Origin: Zymoseptoria tritici IPO323
Lineage: Eukaryota; Ascomycota; Dothideomycetes; Mycosphaerellales; Mycosphaerellaceae
DNA length: 64,000 nt
NCBI RefSeq assembly: GCF_000219625.1
Contig: NC_018215.1
Span: forward strand, 558,001 to 622,000
Reading direction: 5' to 3'
Below the pieces are notes generated by a model. The model did not search any database. It was not told where the DNA came from and saw nothing but the letters and a program-made list of their open reading frames with translations. The translations under genes and the position numbers were made by a program. Below, one piece after another: positions 46,901 to 56,314 of this stretch. Every line of letters begins with the position of its first letter. Position 1 is the first letter of the stretch.

Positions 46901-47707
46901 ACCTGCCATACGCAGCAGGTCTGCGGCATTGCTTGGAGTCGCAGTGGCTGCACGTTCGCTACAGGCGGAAACGACAACGCCTTGTTCGTCTACGATTCCA
47001 AGAAGCTCTTCACCAGGTGTAAAGACACTCCCGCCAGCAACGTCACTGTCCGCAATGGCAATGCATCCGAGAGCGACTCCATCGCCGGCCAGGGTGAGAT
47101 CCTCGCCATCACGCCCGGCCGCGAAAGCAAGCTCTTCAACATCAACGCCGCCTGCAAAGCCATTGCCTTCGCACCCTGGCAGTCCAGCCTCATCGCCGCT
47201 AGGGGTGGCAGCAATGATCGGTGCATCCACTTCTACCACGCGCAGTCCGGCGCCACGCTCGCGACCATAGATTGTCTGGCGCAAGTCACCTCTCTGACCT
47301 GGAGCGAGACGAGGTCGGAGATTGCGGCCACGTTTGGCTTCGCGCAGCCGGAACACCCCTTTCGCGTGGCGGTTTTCAGTTGGCCGAGTTGTCAGGAGAT
47401 TGTCAAGATTCCTTGGATTGGGGAGGAGAGGGCCTTGTATGCGATTGCTTATCCGGGTGGACCCAGCGCGGGCCCGACGGACAAGAACAAAGGGAAGAGT
47501 GAGCTGGAGATGGGGTATGGGAGACGAACGCGGGAGGAGGGATGTTTGGTGATTGCAACGAGTGATGCTTCGATCAAGTTTCATGAGATCTGGCCCGAGG
47601 GATCGAAGAAATCGAAGCGGATCAGTGGAGGAGGGCTGCTGGGTGGGTCGCAGATTCTAGAGGATGGTATATCGGAAGAGCTGGAGCGGAAGTCTGCAAT
47701 TCGATGA
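43943..47707 (+). CDS. ama1: Meiotic APC/C activator, Ama1 type (Cdc20/Fizzy family)
   Basis: WD40 co-activator that brings substrates to the anaphase-promoting complex; Ama1-type members act in meiosis. One open frame of 1,254 residues from the ATG at 43943. The first 430 residues are uncertain because another frame is also open there. A C-box-like DRFITARR is at about residue 610 (consensus DRYIPxR). The propeller begins at VIPFRVLDAPALRDDYYCSL (about 815) and runs to about 1215, with CHTQQVCGIAWSRSGCTFATGGNDNALFVYDSKK typical of Cdc20/Cdh1 blades (residues about 987-1020). The protein ends in SAIR, the Ile-Arg tail that binds APC/C TPR subunits. Between is Ser/Pro-rich disorder (SPETSYDGYDTPMTSP). 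Identity of the C-terminal two thirds is secure; the start is not. Confidence 0.8.
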   Translation: MSSEDESFEAQSLQHNPALHKARREDEASDELQAAQCRDNKIQSQAAAKQVWCRGRLGREETTVTEDLDRTRISSVNLEQKRLCDPRIGSHAVSMPSKPLACQVKNDPGWVSRSGPTAYQSPEKDRTRDPGDAQQSIMCQPLATHAASRLVAADSRQAGRPSSAEFDVYRPLSAQSYADQNLSISKSEAPLCTRSPSLNTASLERCLQDQYFQGTVKDWTINDHDGDSVAPLEADAGIDPMTPQCFTMQTSGLVDAATVVDQIRCHSSSKDTSLDKTSSQCRAQATQLLVEPPNVSRPHSSQCTQQSQAEHLLSAGLTAERTVELAAEPVPVTALYRPSDLQNHNPEADKCQTVSSQQTVLCTPTRTPILRPAKLQGRATAGQAHPQPLSVARMERGMMLACPSRVERFGKELHLDTRFAESATDRLMSPGSEISSPETSYDGYDTPMTSPCSSPVAPWPRTPESRPRSPCPGGFDGPWEHDGKHDELRSDNEAGAGSIFANAVRLTPSKTRSNRSTETREKTLPELTAPSLPCHETRSATCIPSAEGDTPLVPASIAKGAEAFPFPDRSARSPSIARLSRQRQPSALLQYCEQTATARQRSLMAGVLQTPDRFITARRDTPTKDALFLRTGKSKDSVCNDPFGPGPSASSRATERFATIRSAPSPLYPRDVFGNTLPMTGLGSPTRADSGPEAVWTVGGTVVTEGVASTTNGRGGRVTSGTSAPHYTVDFIRRNTPSEQEAQHGQRLAAAMEVSTNDRMLPHTSPISSPSRNSSQRSPISDDGTKRTFWSNSAWEKDIMTSPTKSVKPKMKDVPVIPFRVLDAPALRDDYYCSLLAYSPTLQCLAVGLGPHVYLWSEHRDTAPIPEPLTTPFDAHVTSLSFSSNEGGSAILAIGRADGRMNLWSPKDPGDPRFDIKQPSPISCVSFRPTTVKRRSIREPSEIVPTEELLIGDETGNVYMYAIEWPSQDRRDLFDWHGSMTMLAKFTCHTQQVCGIAWSRSGCTFATGGNDNALFVYDSKKLFTRCKDTPASNVTVRNGNASESDSIAGQGEILAITPGRESKLFNINAACKAIAFAPWQSSLIAARGGSNDRCIHFYHAQSGATLATIDCLAQVTSLTWSETRSEIAATFGFAQPEHPFRVAVFSWPSCQEIVKIPWIGEERALYAIAYPGGPSAGPTDKNKGKSELEMGYGRRTREEGCLVIATSDASIKFHEIWPEGSKKSKRISGGGLLGGSQILEDGISEELERKSAIR
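44050..45204 (+). CDS. Overlapping 384-codon frame in the 5' half of ama1
   Basis: A complete ATG-to-stop frame, shifted by one base relative to ama1, with an in-frame stop just upstream (43987). The product is basic and disordered. RGRFKASWKTFIGRVRRVPS and AFRSKLRRSKSVDLEKRGSF look like a genuine amphipathic basic segment. The run DSR-DSR-GSR-SSR (about residues 282-296) is written with different Ser and Arg codons, the pattern expected when this frame is the translated one. It may be an N-terminal exon of ama1 joined by an unseen intron near 45.1-45.25 kb, a separate gene, or one half of a dual-coding region. I could not find a strong donor-acceptor pair. Confidence 0.35.
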   Translation: MSRQQDPISGGRKAGLVSRATWAGRDHCDGGLGSNPNIKCESRAEEALRPENREPCCVHALKATRLPSEERSRLGIKKRTDSVSIPGEGPDAGPRRCTTIYHVPAPSDTRSIKTRRGRFKASWKTFIGRVRRVPSAFRSKLRRSKSVDLEKRGSFVHEISESEYGQPGEMPSRSVLPRHSERLDDQRPRRRQRSASRGRCRYRSDDSSMLHNADVRARGRCDSCGSNQMSLFFKGYVTRQDVVAVPGSSYPTPRGAAERVQTTFIPVYTTKPSGASIISRADSRTDSRVGSRTSSRYSFVSSIRSPEPQPRGRQMSNGQQSTNSIVYTNQDTHSETGQATGPSNGRSSAPPAAISGPDGARNDVGVPVESRALRKRATSRHTIC

Positions 47708-48179
47708 GGGAGGGGATGAAGTGGATGGTGAGTGGGTATCGGCAACGGAACAGACCGGACTGACCATGAGAGAGATGGCCAGTAGGACTTTGCTTTGCGC
47801 AAGATGAGACCTAGATACCTCGTCGACGATCTTCCTACCGCTGTGTGGTCTTCTGCGAATTGATGTTAGAGTATTCGATATCCCTCGCCGGATATAAATC
47901 CGGCTAAACATGGACTCCACTTCTCCACGTCTTTACCGTACCTTACCTCTCGGGTTATATTCAGCCGTGGAACATCATTCGCCTTGACTTACCACGTCGG
48001 CATTTGGATCCTTTGGCAGCTTTTGGAATACAGCTTCAGGTATATTCATATACAGATCGACTTCACCTCTTGATACACTGCGTCAGAGCCTTCCTCACCT
48101 CACTTGTAACCCCCACTCTCACGACCTTCCTCGACCTCCACCAACACGTAAAGCAGAAAGAGAACAGCATTCCAACAAT
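47708..48179. other. Intergenic region, 0.47 kb
   Basis: Lies between ama1 and the downstream oxidoreductase on the same strand; holds one terminator and one promoter. Pyrimidine-rich sequence precedes the ATG. No other feature is seen. Confidence 0.5.
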
Positions 48180-49490
48180 ATGGCTCCCATTAACGTCCTC
48201 ATGGTCGGAACCGGAGAGTACACCACCGGTTTCGTAGGCGGTACCTCTTCCAAATCCGACAAAAAAGTCGGCGTCGTCGGCCTCACGCTCTTCGACCTCC
48301 GCCGACGAGGCAAAGTCGGCCAGCTCTCCATGGTCGGCGTATCAGGCAACAAATTTCCCGCCATCCGCGACCATCTGCACAAGAATATCACTCAAGCCTA
48401 CAATGGGCTGGACACTTCCTTTACCTCTTTTCCGGCGGACGACACCCGCGATCCGGATGCGTATAAGGCCGCCATCGATGCTCTCAGTCCGGGCGATGCT
48501 ATTACCATTTTCACGCCTGATCCGACGCATTATCCTATAGCTCTGTACGCCATTCAAAGAAAGATCCACGTGATGATCACCAAGCCTGCCGTGAAGCTGC
48601 TCTCTGAGCACCAGCATTTACTTTCCGAAGCCCGCGCACATGGAGTTTTCGTGTACATCGAGCATCACAAACGTTTCGACCCGGCCTACGCGGATGCCCG
48701 AAATCGTGCCGTGCGAGGGGATCTCGGCGAGTTCAACTACTTCTACTCGTACATGTCCCAACCCAAGTCGCAATTGGAGACATTCAAAGCTTGGGCAGGC
48801 AAAGACAGTGACATTTCCTATTATTTGAACTCTCACCACGTCGACGTATGCGAGAGCATGGTCCCCTCCTGGCGTCCCCTGAAAGTCACAGCCAGCGCCT
48901 CCACCGGCGTAGCCACCGACTTGGGCTGCGTAGCAGAGACGGAAGACACCATCACCCTGCTAGTCGACTGGGTGAAAAAGGACGGTGGCGAAGGCAGGAG
49001 GGCGACGGGCGTGTACACGGCGAGTTGGACGGCGCCGCAGAACGCGGGCGTGCATTCGAATCAGTACTTTCATTGGATGGGCAGTAAAGGCGAGGTGAGA
49101 GTCAATCAGGCGAAGAGAGGGTATGAGGTCACGGAAGATGAGAGTGGGTTGACGCACTATAATCCGTTTTATATGAAGTGAGTAGCTATCTTGATGGGTG
49201 TCGATGGGATATGTTGCTGACTTTGGACTAGATACGCGCCGGACGAGGAGGGAAATTTTGCAGGCCAGTCGGGGTATGGCTACATCTCATTTGAGAAATT
49301 CCTCGATGCGATCGAGGCGCTTAAGAATGGGAAGGCGACGTTGGACGATCTTGATAAAAGAGGTCTGCCGACGCTGAAGAACACGATAGCGACAGGAGCA
49401 ATCCTCGAGGCTGGGAGGAGAAGTCTGGATGAGGGTGGACGGGGAGTAGAGATCGTGGTCGGTGCGGATGGAGTGTGGACTTTGAAGTGA
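48180..49490 (+). CDS. Gfo/Idh/MocA-family NAD(P)-dependent oxidoreductase
   Basis: Predicted cytosolic dehydrogenase acting on a sugar or sugar-derivative; substrate unknown. Two exons, 48180-49177 and 49232-49490, with a 54-bp intron; 418 residues. The N-terminal Rossmann motif is INVLMVGTGEYTTGFVGG (residues 3-20). ITIFTPDPTHYPIALYAIQR and KIHVMITKPAVKLLSEH include the family's conserved EKP-like lysine loop as TKP. HHKRFDPAYADAR and SYYLNSHHVDVCESM (with the HHxD pair) lie in the alpha/beta C-terminal domain. Splicing joins HYNPFYMK to YAPDEEGNFAGQSGYGYISF without a frame break. The ATG at 48180 is the only start before the Rossmann motif. It converges with the repeat-rich gene. Confidence 0.88.
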
Positions 49491-50002
49491 GGAAAGGGGG
49501 CGAGTTTTGGGATACAACTACATAGCATCTCCTGCTATCGTGACTGTACGGCGATTTGGCATGCTGTCCGATCTCATCTGTTCGACGATCGTCCTGCTGA
49601 TTTTGTGCTCCAAGAAGGGCAATCCGCCATGGCCGTGATAGAGGAGTATAAGAATCGAGCGAGGGAAAGTGATTACGATTCGATTCAATCCGACGAAAGT
49701 ACTCGCCCCAATGCTGTGGTATCTCGCTAGCTTGCCATTCTCAACATCTCTCGCAACGAGAAAAGCAGCAGCGAGGAAGGAATGTCGACTGATCAAACTC
49801 GACTGAACAGAGGCAAGCAGATTGTACTCAATAAAATGTCCCCAGGGATTGCTTAACAACGAAATGCAAATCCTTCGCCTTCTCGACGCCCTGCATGAGT
49901 ACCGTCTCGAGCGTGGTGGAGCGGAGGAGGGCCAGCCAGACAGCGCTGCTCGACAGCGGCCATGACCATGCCAAGGTATTGCCTCTTCGCGCATATATAT
50001 TC
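49491..50002. other. Intergenic region between convergent genes
   Basis: About 0.5 kb between the oxidoreductase stop and the stop of the Ala/Lys/Thr-rich gene, presumably two 3' untranslated regions. No gene is seen. Confidence 0.5.
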
Positions 50003-52660
50003 TCACTTGTCCTCAACAGTCTCGCCCTCATCAGCCTTCTCATCTACCTCTGCCGCAGTCTTGCCCTTCTTGCCTTTCTTTCCCTTCTTCTTCGAGGACT
50101 TGGCTCCGGCATCGGTCTTGGACCCTGCGTCACCTTCTGCAGTCTCATTAGCCCACATGGAGTCAGCTAATGGCTTTGTCTTGGCATCCTCGGTTGGCGA
50201 TGTCTCTAGAAGAGGTTCTGGCTCAATAACGTCGGAACTGACTTCTGGTTTAGTAGAAGTCTTTTGCGCGTGGCCGTTTGTCTTTTCTTGAGAACTTGGT
50301 GCCTCTTCTTTGGCTTCCTCCACTGGCTCTGGTGGTGGCTCATTGACGACGAGAGGCTCGATGGTTGGTCCTGGAGCGGATGTGCTCGCAGTCTCTGTCC
50401 GCGCCGCAGCGGGTGCCGTTGAGTCTTTGGTCGGGCTAGGTGTAGTCTCCGTTTTCGTTGCCTTCGATTCTCCCTTCTTCGTGTCTGTCGCAGCCGTGGC
50501 TGTAGCCTTGGTCTCGACTTTGGCGGCTGACGCAGCTTCCTTCTTTTTCTCGCTTTCCACATTGTCCGCTGCCTTGGCTTCATGCTCGGACTTGGCAGCT
50601 GCTGGCGCCGCTGTCTGTGGAGATGAGTTCGTGGCGAGTGCAGGTGTCGTCTCGACCTTTGTCGCTTTGAGTTCTTCCTTCTTCGTGTCTACCGCTGCCG
50701 TAGACGTAGGTTTCGTCTCGGATTTGGCAGCTGGCGCAGTCTCCTTCGCTTCTTCCTTCTTCGTGTCTACAGCTGCCACAGGCGTAGGGGTCGTCTCGGA
50801 TTTGGCAGGTGGCGCAGTCGCCTTCGTTTTGTCCTTATCCGCCTCTGTCGCTGCCTTCGGTGTGGGTTTCGTCTCGGATTTGGCAGCTAGTGCAGTATCC
50901 TTCGATTCATCCTTCTTCACGTCTACTGCTGCCGTGGGCGTAGCTTTCGTCTCGGATTTAGCAGGTGGCGCAGTCGCCTTCGTTTTGTCCTTATCCGCCT
51001 CTGTCGCTGCCTTCGGCGTGGGTTTCGTCTCGGATTTGGCAGCTGGTGCAGTATCCTTCACCTTTTCCTCTTTCGTCTCTACCGCGGCCTTCGGCGTGGT
51101 TTCGGTCTGAGATTTGGTGTCCGGAACCTCCTTTGCTGCCGCTGCACCCTCCTTTGCGTCTTTTGTTTCCTCTGGCTTTTTCCCTTGCTTCTCAGCCTCG
51201 ACCCGTGGCTTATTGTGCGGAAACTCCTCGCTCTTTGGACTATTGTCATCTTTCTCCGAGCCCGCGGCCTTCGAGGCGCCATTTGTCTTCGGCCTCGTTG
51301 GTATTGTCTGCTTCGGCTTGGTAGTCGTCTTCACTGGCTCCGGGCTCTTTGCATTTTCCTCTGGCGCAGCTGTCTTCCCCGAGCTTGCAGTGGTGGGTCT
51401 CATCATCCTTTCGAGAAACCCGCTCTCGACTGGAGCTGTTGTAGTCCTTTTGCTGGCCGTCGTCTGAGCTTGTCTCGAGCTCGGACGCGCTAGAGATGAC
51501 CTCGGTGTAGAGCGGGTGACGGCGCCGGTCGTGGACTTTGGCTTCGCACTCGATGTCGATGTCGATGTCGAAGATTTAGTTGCAGGCGCAGTGGTGGTCG
51601 ATTCGGGTTCGTGTTTGGCGCGAGAGGCAGCGGTCGGAGCGGTGAGTCTGGATGAGATGTCGAGAGGCTTCGTCACCTTCGGTTTCGAGGTCGTCGAGGA
51701 TGAGACGGACGGCCTGCCCAATGATGGCTTGTCATTCGCAGAGGCTCGAGCGACTGAAGCTGCAGTTTGAGCTGTGAGAGAGGATCGGCCGGCTTTCTTC
51801 GTGGGCTGAGTGTTCTCTGTTGGAGACTTGATGGAAGAAGGTTTGCTCGCGGTGGAAGGCTTCAGGTCTGCTGGCTTGCCGTTGGGTTTGGCCGTCCGAG
51901 AGGATGTGGTAGAAGGCACCGATTTCTTGGTGCTGGCCGAGCCCTTCTTCCGCAAGTCTTCAGTGGTAGGCGATAGAGCTGCTCCTCCGCTGACAGCATC
52001 TTCGCTGGTCGGGTCGGCAGGCTTCATCACAGCGGGCTCTTCCTCGGCGCCAGTAATTGGCTTGTCTGGATTCTGAGCTTCTCTGCTGGACTTTCTCAGC
52101 TCTGCAGCACTTCCTCCTCCTCCCAATTGTCGATTGGCCTCTAGCATGGGCGTCGCCGCAGCAGACTCGATGGCTCGCTCCGGAATAGTATCCTTGACCG
52201 AAGAATCCTTGTTCCGCCTCTTTTGCTCTTGCGATATCGTCTCCTTTAGCTTACCCACTGCTGCACTGTCCTTGTCCTCGCTGAAACTTGGTCTTCTTAG
52301 CCCAGCATTGCTCTCCCTCTTCGCTTCGGTGGTGGCACTAGGCAGATCCGCGGCGGTAGACATTTTCGTGGGACGTTGTTCGACCGGTACGAAGCTCGCG
52401 CGAATCTTTGAAGCTGTCCGAATGACGCCGTCCAGCTTTTCGCCGAGATTGCTGTTTCCCAAAGCTGCGGGCGATCGTCCGCGCGTGGGAGTACCCTCGG
52501 AAGGGTGGTCAAGGGTGTTGAGAGAATTGGGAGTCGAGCTTCGAGAGTTGTGGTTTTCGAAGAGGGATCGAAGGTTGCGGACAGATGATGCGTCGGTCGA
52601 CATCGCTGTGTCAGAGGAGCGGTCAGCCGGCGTTCTTTCAGACATGTTTACCTCGTCCAT
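50003..52660 (-). CDS. Disordered Ala/Lys/Thr/Ser-rich repeat protein
   Basis: I do not recognise a family; mucin-like or histone-H1-like labels given to such proteins reflect composition only. Single exon, 885 residues from the ATG at 52660 (MDEVNMSERTPADRSS); a second ATG five codons later is equally possible. Residues 1-190 are Ser/Arg-rich with NLRSLFENHNSRSSTPNSL, EKLDGVIRTASKIRASFVPV and KLKETISQEQKRR, the only segments that look partly ordered. The middle is Ser/Thr/Lys/Pro-rich. About residues 515-690 hold six copies of a 26-residue repeat of the type TPKAATEADKDKTKATAPPA plus KSETKP. The C-terminus is strongly basic then acidic (SSKKKGKKGKKGKTAAEVDE). No signal peptide or membrane helix is present. 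Reading frame and codon-level repeats support translation; function is unknown. Confidence 0.75.
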   Translation of the reverse strand: MDEVNMSERTPADRSSDTAMSTDASSVRNLRSLFENHNSRSSTPNSLNTLDHPSEGTPTRGRSPAALGNSNLGEKLDGVIRTASKIRASFVPVEQRPTKMSTAADLPSATTEAKRESNAGLRRPSFSEDKDSAAVGKLKETISQEQKRRNKDSSVKDTIPERAIESAAATPMLEANRQLGGGGSAAELRKSSREAQNPDKPITGAEEEPAVMKPADPTSEDAVSGGAALSPTTEDLRKKGSASTKKSVPSTTSSRTAKPNGKPADLKPSTASKPSSIKSPTENTQPTKKAGRSSLTAQTAASVARASANDKPSLGRPSVSSSTTSKPKVTKPLDISSRLTAPTAASRAKHEPESTTTAPATKSSTSTSTSSAKPKSTTGAVTRSTPRSSLARPSSRQAQTTASKRTTTAPVESGFLERMMRPTTASSGKTAAPEENAKSPEPVKTTTKPKQTIPTRPKTNGASKAAGSEKDDNSPKSEEFPHNKPRVEAEKQGKKPEETKDAKEGAAAAKEVPDTKSQTETTPKAAVETKEEKVKDTAPAAKSETKPTPKAATEADKDKTKATAPPAKSETKATPTAAVDVKKDESKDTALAAKSETKPTPKAATEADKDKTKATAPPAKSETTPTPVAAVDTKKEEAKETAPAAKSETKPTSTAAVDTKKEELKATKVETTPALATNSSPQTAAPAAAKSEHEAKAADNVESEKKKEAASAAKVETKATATAATDTKKGESKATKTETTPSPTKDSTAPAAARTETASTSAPGPTIEPLVVNEPPPEPVEEAKEEAPSSQEKTNGHAQKTSTKPEVSSDVIEPEPLLETSPTEDAKTKPLADSMWANETAEGDAGSKTDAGAKSSKKKGKKGKKGKTAAEVDEKADEGETVEDK
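50640..51110 (-). repeat. Tandem coding repeat, 78-bp unit with 156-bp higher order
   Basis: Six roughly 78-bp units encode the 26-residue repeats of the disordered protein. Blocks starting near 50795 and 50951 are almost identical for over 100 bases, giving a 156-bp (52-residue) higher-order period. All length steps are multiples of three, so unit gain or loss keeps the frame. Confidence 0.85.
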
Positions 52661-54737
52661 CGTTCGTATGAGCTTGATCCAACGATAATGCGTCAATTTG
52701 GCAGGTGAGCTCGACGCTGGTATGGGCTATAACAGCCTGAGTCTTACTGCCAATGACATCGTTGTTCGAGACGCAAGCATGTATCGGCCATGAGGTGGGC
52801 AGATGGGTAAGAACTCAAGGAGGAGGACAGTATCGGGTAGTGTGTTTCAAGGACAGTGTTTCGCGTTGGGTTGGCAGAGGAGGGAGAACTCACACAATCA
52901 GCAGAATGGTCCGGTAGTAGAGACGACTACGAGGTGGTCGTCGCCGTTGGAGGTCAATGGAACGGCCAGAAGAGTTTCTCCTACCACGGCGTGGCACTGA
53001 CAGGTGGTCGCAGGGATATTTGCGGTACGGTGATGTAGGAGGAACAGTCGACGTGTGGAGTGCGGGTCAAGCAATAGGGGCGTTGTTGCTTCCAGGTTAG
53101 CTCCATACACCTCAGTCTATACCGATCGTACCGTACCTGGACTCGGACCGTGCGTCTTGACGACTTCACCTTCCATTCTGCCATCAAATACACCATCAAT
53201 TGGTCAACCAACATCCAACCAGTAATTGGACCAGCCATGCCTGTCGCTATTCCTAGCAAGGATATCTTCGGCCTGAAGGAGCTGTCCTTTGTTGACCATT
53301 GACGATACTCCGGACGCGTCTCCATGTACCGAGGACGCGACGTTGTATGCATAAATGATATACACCTGCATGCAGGCTTTCTTGGGAGACCTGGACGTAC
53401 GAGCAGCCATGGATGGGCGCCCAAGATCAATTCGCCGGATGTGATAAGACCTATCGTGTCGCCCTCGACTGAGAGGCTTTCTAGCGACTCGATGCAACGT
53501 CTGCATCTTCTCCGAAGACTCAAGGAAATCTTACAGGCTTCCAGTCTACCTCACACCGAAGCAGCCCTTCCTTCTCGACGTCCTCACGGCTTTTGTTCCC
53601 TAATCCAACTGGTGCCTGCAACGACCAAGTGCCTCCGTCCTCCTTCTTCAACTGCACAGTCCCAGCCAACTAAATACATCTCGTGCGTCAAAAATCGCAC
53701 AGCAAGTCAGGAAGTCAGGCATCCGAGTCCATGCTGTGACAGTCCACAACGCCCCATCGATAGTACTTCTTCCGATGATTGCTTCAGCTGCACGGGACGA
53801 AGTGCACCTTTGAGCGGAAGCAGACTCCCCGCATAGGGAAACTAGGCGTCTATCAGCGAACCTCCCACCTACACTTCCTTTGGCAAGGTCAGTCCGAACG
53901 GCCACGGAATTGCCAACGCAGTCACGAGTAACCTTGCTCAGCTGGCATTCTGGCCTGTAGCCCAGTCGATTGTGCGATCGAAGACGAGGAGTGAGGCGAC
54001 CCGCACGTTGGCTGCTGGCCCATGTAACTCTACATCCATGGTTCCATTCCGTTTACGTGATCAACATCTGCTCTCAAGTCCTCCTCCTCTTCCTCTTCAT
54101 CTCTTACACACGCACATGTCGAAGCAGCTTACACCTCACAGCAAGTCGTTATCACATCCCAACGACCATCGATTGTATTTCAGCTTACGACTCGACTCAA
54201 TCCCCCATGAAGCAGACCATATCTCTCATCGCCGACCTCGCGACCCTCCTCCGCCAAGTCCACTCCTCCTACTGCTCTGTACACCAAGAAGGTAAAGATG
54301 ATCCGGTGAAAAGGATCCTTTTTGCAAGAACGATGACGGGGCCGAGTTCTGTGTAAGTACCCGCACATCGACCTGTTCTGACAATGTATGGCAGGTCGAC
54401 GGCCGGACTCGAAAACGATTGGGGCAAATGTCACACCGACAATTTTCCGTACAAGCATTACTGGCACGATCATTGGCTTTGGGAGGAGGGATAGGGATGC
54501 ATGCCTGAAGCGCAATTGGCGTGTATCGGGACGAAGGCGTAGCAGCGGTGCGGCAGGATTGAAAGAACGGACTTGCGAGGATGGCTTTGAAGCATGATAA
54601 CTCGAGGCGTCAAGTGTCGCGGAGGAAGGCGGCGCAGTGCCGCTCCAACAAAGCAACATCGATTGTGCCAATATACTGCTATCCCATCAGCTCAGTGCTA
54701 TATGTACAGATATGCCTTCGACCACCGCGACGATCAT
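52661..54737. other. Intergenic region, 2.1 kb
   Basis: Lies upstream of the disordered-protein gene and downstream of the mitochondrial ribosomal protein gene. Open frames up to 180 codons exist on both strands without a recognisable domain. No gene is supported. Confidence 0.5.
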
Positions 54738-55632
54738 CTACTTGATCTTCTTCGCCTTCAACTTGATCGTCTCATCGTTCACGAAAATGCCCTTGCCCTT
54801 GTACGGCTCTGGCCTCCTCCACTGTCTGATCTCCGCGGCAAACTGCTTGACCACCTCTTTCTCCACACCCTCCAGCAGTATTCTCGTCGGCTGCGGCGTG
54901 CTCGCTTTCACACCCATGGGCACTCCCAGCTCGATCGGATGCGCATACCCGACTTTCAGGTTGACGAACTTCTGGCCTTCGTACTCAGGAGACTTCGTTG
55001 TCGCAGTGCTCTCAACCGTGGCACGGTATCCTACACCCACAAGTCGAAGAATGGCGGCATGGCCTTCGCTGACGCCGAGAATGGAGTTCTGCAAGTATGC
55101 GCGTGTTGTGCCTATTCACCACATGTCTGTCAGCTGAAGCGTTCCTATCCTTTCACCCCGCAAACCCATCGACAACACATCGTAACATGTGATTGAACAT
55201 CTTCTCATGCATTCACGTACCCCACATCGCCCTTTGCTGCCTATCCTCTGCATCCTGAATCGATAATGTCCTCGTTCTCGCATCCTCGTTCACTTCAACG
55301 CTCATGTACGCCGGAATTGGATAGCTCATCTTTCCCAGAGGTCCTTCAATCTCGACCGTGGCGCCGCGTTGCGTTCGGCTGATGCGAGCATTGCTGGCGG
55401 GTGGAGGAGGTTGAATGGTGCGAAATGTGACTTCTGGAGGGATGGACAGCGGTGCGGCGCCGATTTTGGAGTGTGATCGGGATGTCGTGGAGAAGTGGGA
55501 GGTCCGTTGTCCTGAGGGAACAGCGAATGCCGGAACGAGGAAGGTCGGCAGTGTGATCTCTCGTGCGGGTAGTGTGGTCGTGCTGTTGATTAATGCGCTT
55601 GATGAGCGTAAACATTGCCGTAATGCTGCCAT
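54738..55632 (-). CDS. mrpl6: Mitochondrial ribosomal protein uL6m
   Basis: Large-subunit protein of the mitochondrial ribosome (bacterial L6 family). Two exons, 55221-55632 and 54738-55111; 261 residues. MAALRQCLRSSSALINSTTT and the following Arg/Ser/Thr stretch form a mitochondrial presequence. VEIEGPLGKMSYPIP marks the first L6 domain, and splicing restores the conserved AMWGTTRAYLQNSILGVSEG (donor GTACGT at 55220). LVGVGYRATVE and the ending IRQWRRPEPYKGKGIFVNDE plus basic tail are characteristic of L6. The 109-bp intron is long for this window. The ATG at 55632 is chosen because the presequence begins there; the frame is open upstream without similarity. It diverges from kar5. Confidence 0.93.
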
Positions 55633-56314
55633 GGCGGTGGATATGATGGTGAGTGTAATAGTCGTTGGTTCAATGGAAGAATCCCGAGATGGCGCATCGG
55701 GTAAAGTTCGGCGCGGATGGTGCTTGCCATTCGAAACGCGAACTTCGTCTGCCTCTCCATCAACATCTGGCTTGTGATATCGACCAAATTTGCCACGTTC
55801 ACACGCCGAATGTCGAAAACCACGCGAATCGAGGTGAATAAGAGTGGATGTCTGCTGATCGACCTTGATAGTTCGGAGCATATGACAGACAATCAATGGA
55901 GTGAAGCAGTCTGTACGCGCCTGATGATATGAACCTCGCTCACCTTCCATGGTCCTCTCTCTTCTTCTTCTTCTTCTTCTACCTCCATCCTGCAACATTG
56001 CGAAGCGTTCCAACAACACTTCCACTACGTCGACGAGATCATTCAACCAATATCTCGGTCCAGCATTACGCCCGTCCTGCACCACGAGCCCCTCTCACTG
56101 CATAGATATCGCTATTACTGCGGCCGATCGATCACAGTACTCACTCCAGACAACATCGAAGTCTATCACACCACGATCAAGATTCAAGGCCTCGCACATC
56201 TGAGAGCTCCTCAAAGCCAACTCGAGACAGCTTCGTCTTCTTTCGAGACCAGAACATCGACAACCTGCAATAACAAGACGCACGACACAGATTTCAAGTC
56301 AGGCCACTAACACC
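55633..56314. promoter_or_regulatory. Divergent upstream region of mrpl6 and kar5
   Basis: About 0.7 kb separates the two start codons. A CTT microsatellite of about 20 bases lies near 55960-55980, within a pyrimidine-rich stretch. The kar5 ATG has an ideal CACCATGG context. Confidence 0.5.

Noticed and set aside
46859..47584. 241-codon frame on the minus strand in ama1
   Set aside because: It is a shadow of the WD40-coding sequence on the other strand; no domain.
50310..51110. 266-codon Val/Ala/Ser/Phe-rich frame on the plus strand
   Set aside because: It is the antisense image of the Ala/Lys/Thr repeats of the minus-strand gene; repetitive DNA without stops produces such mirror frames.
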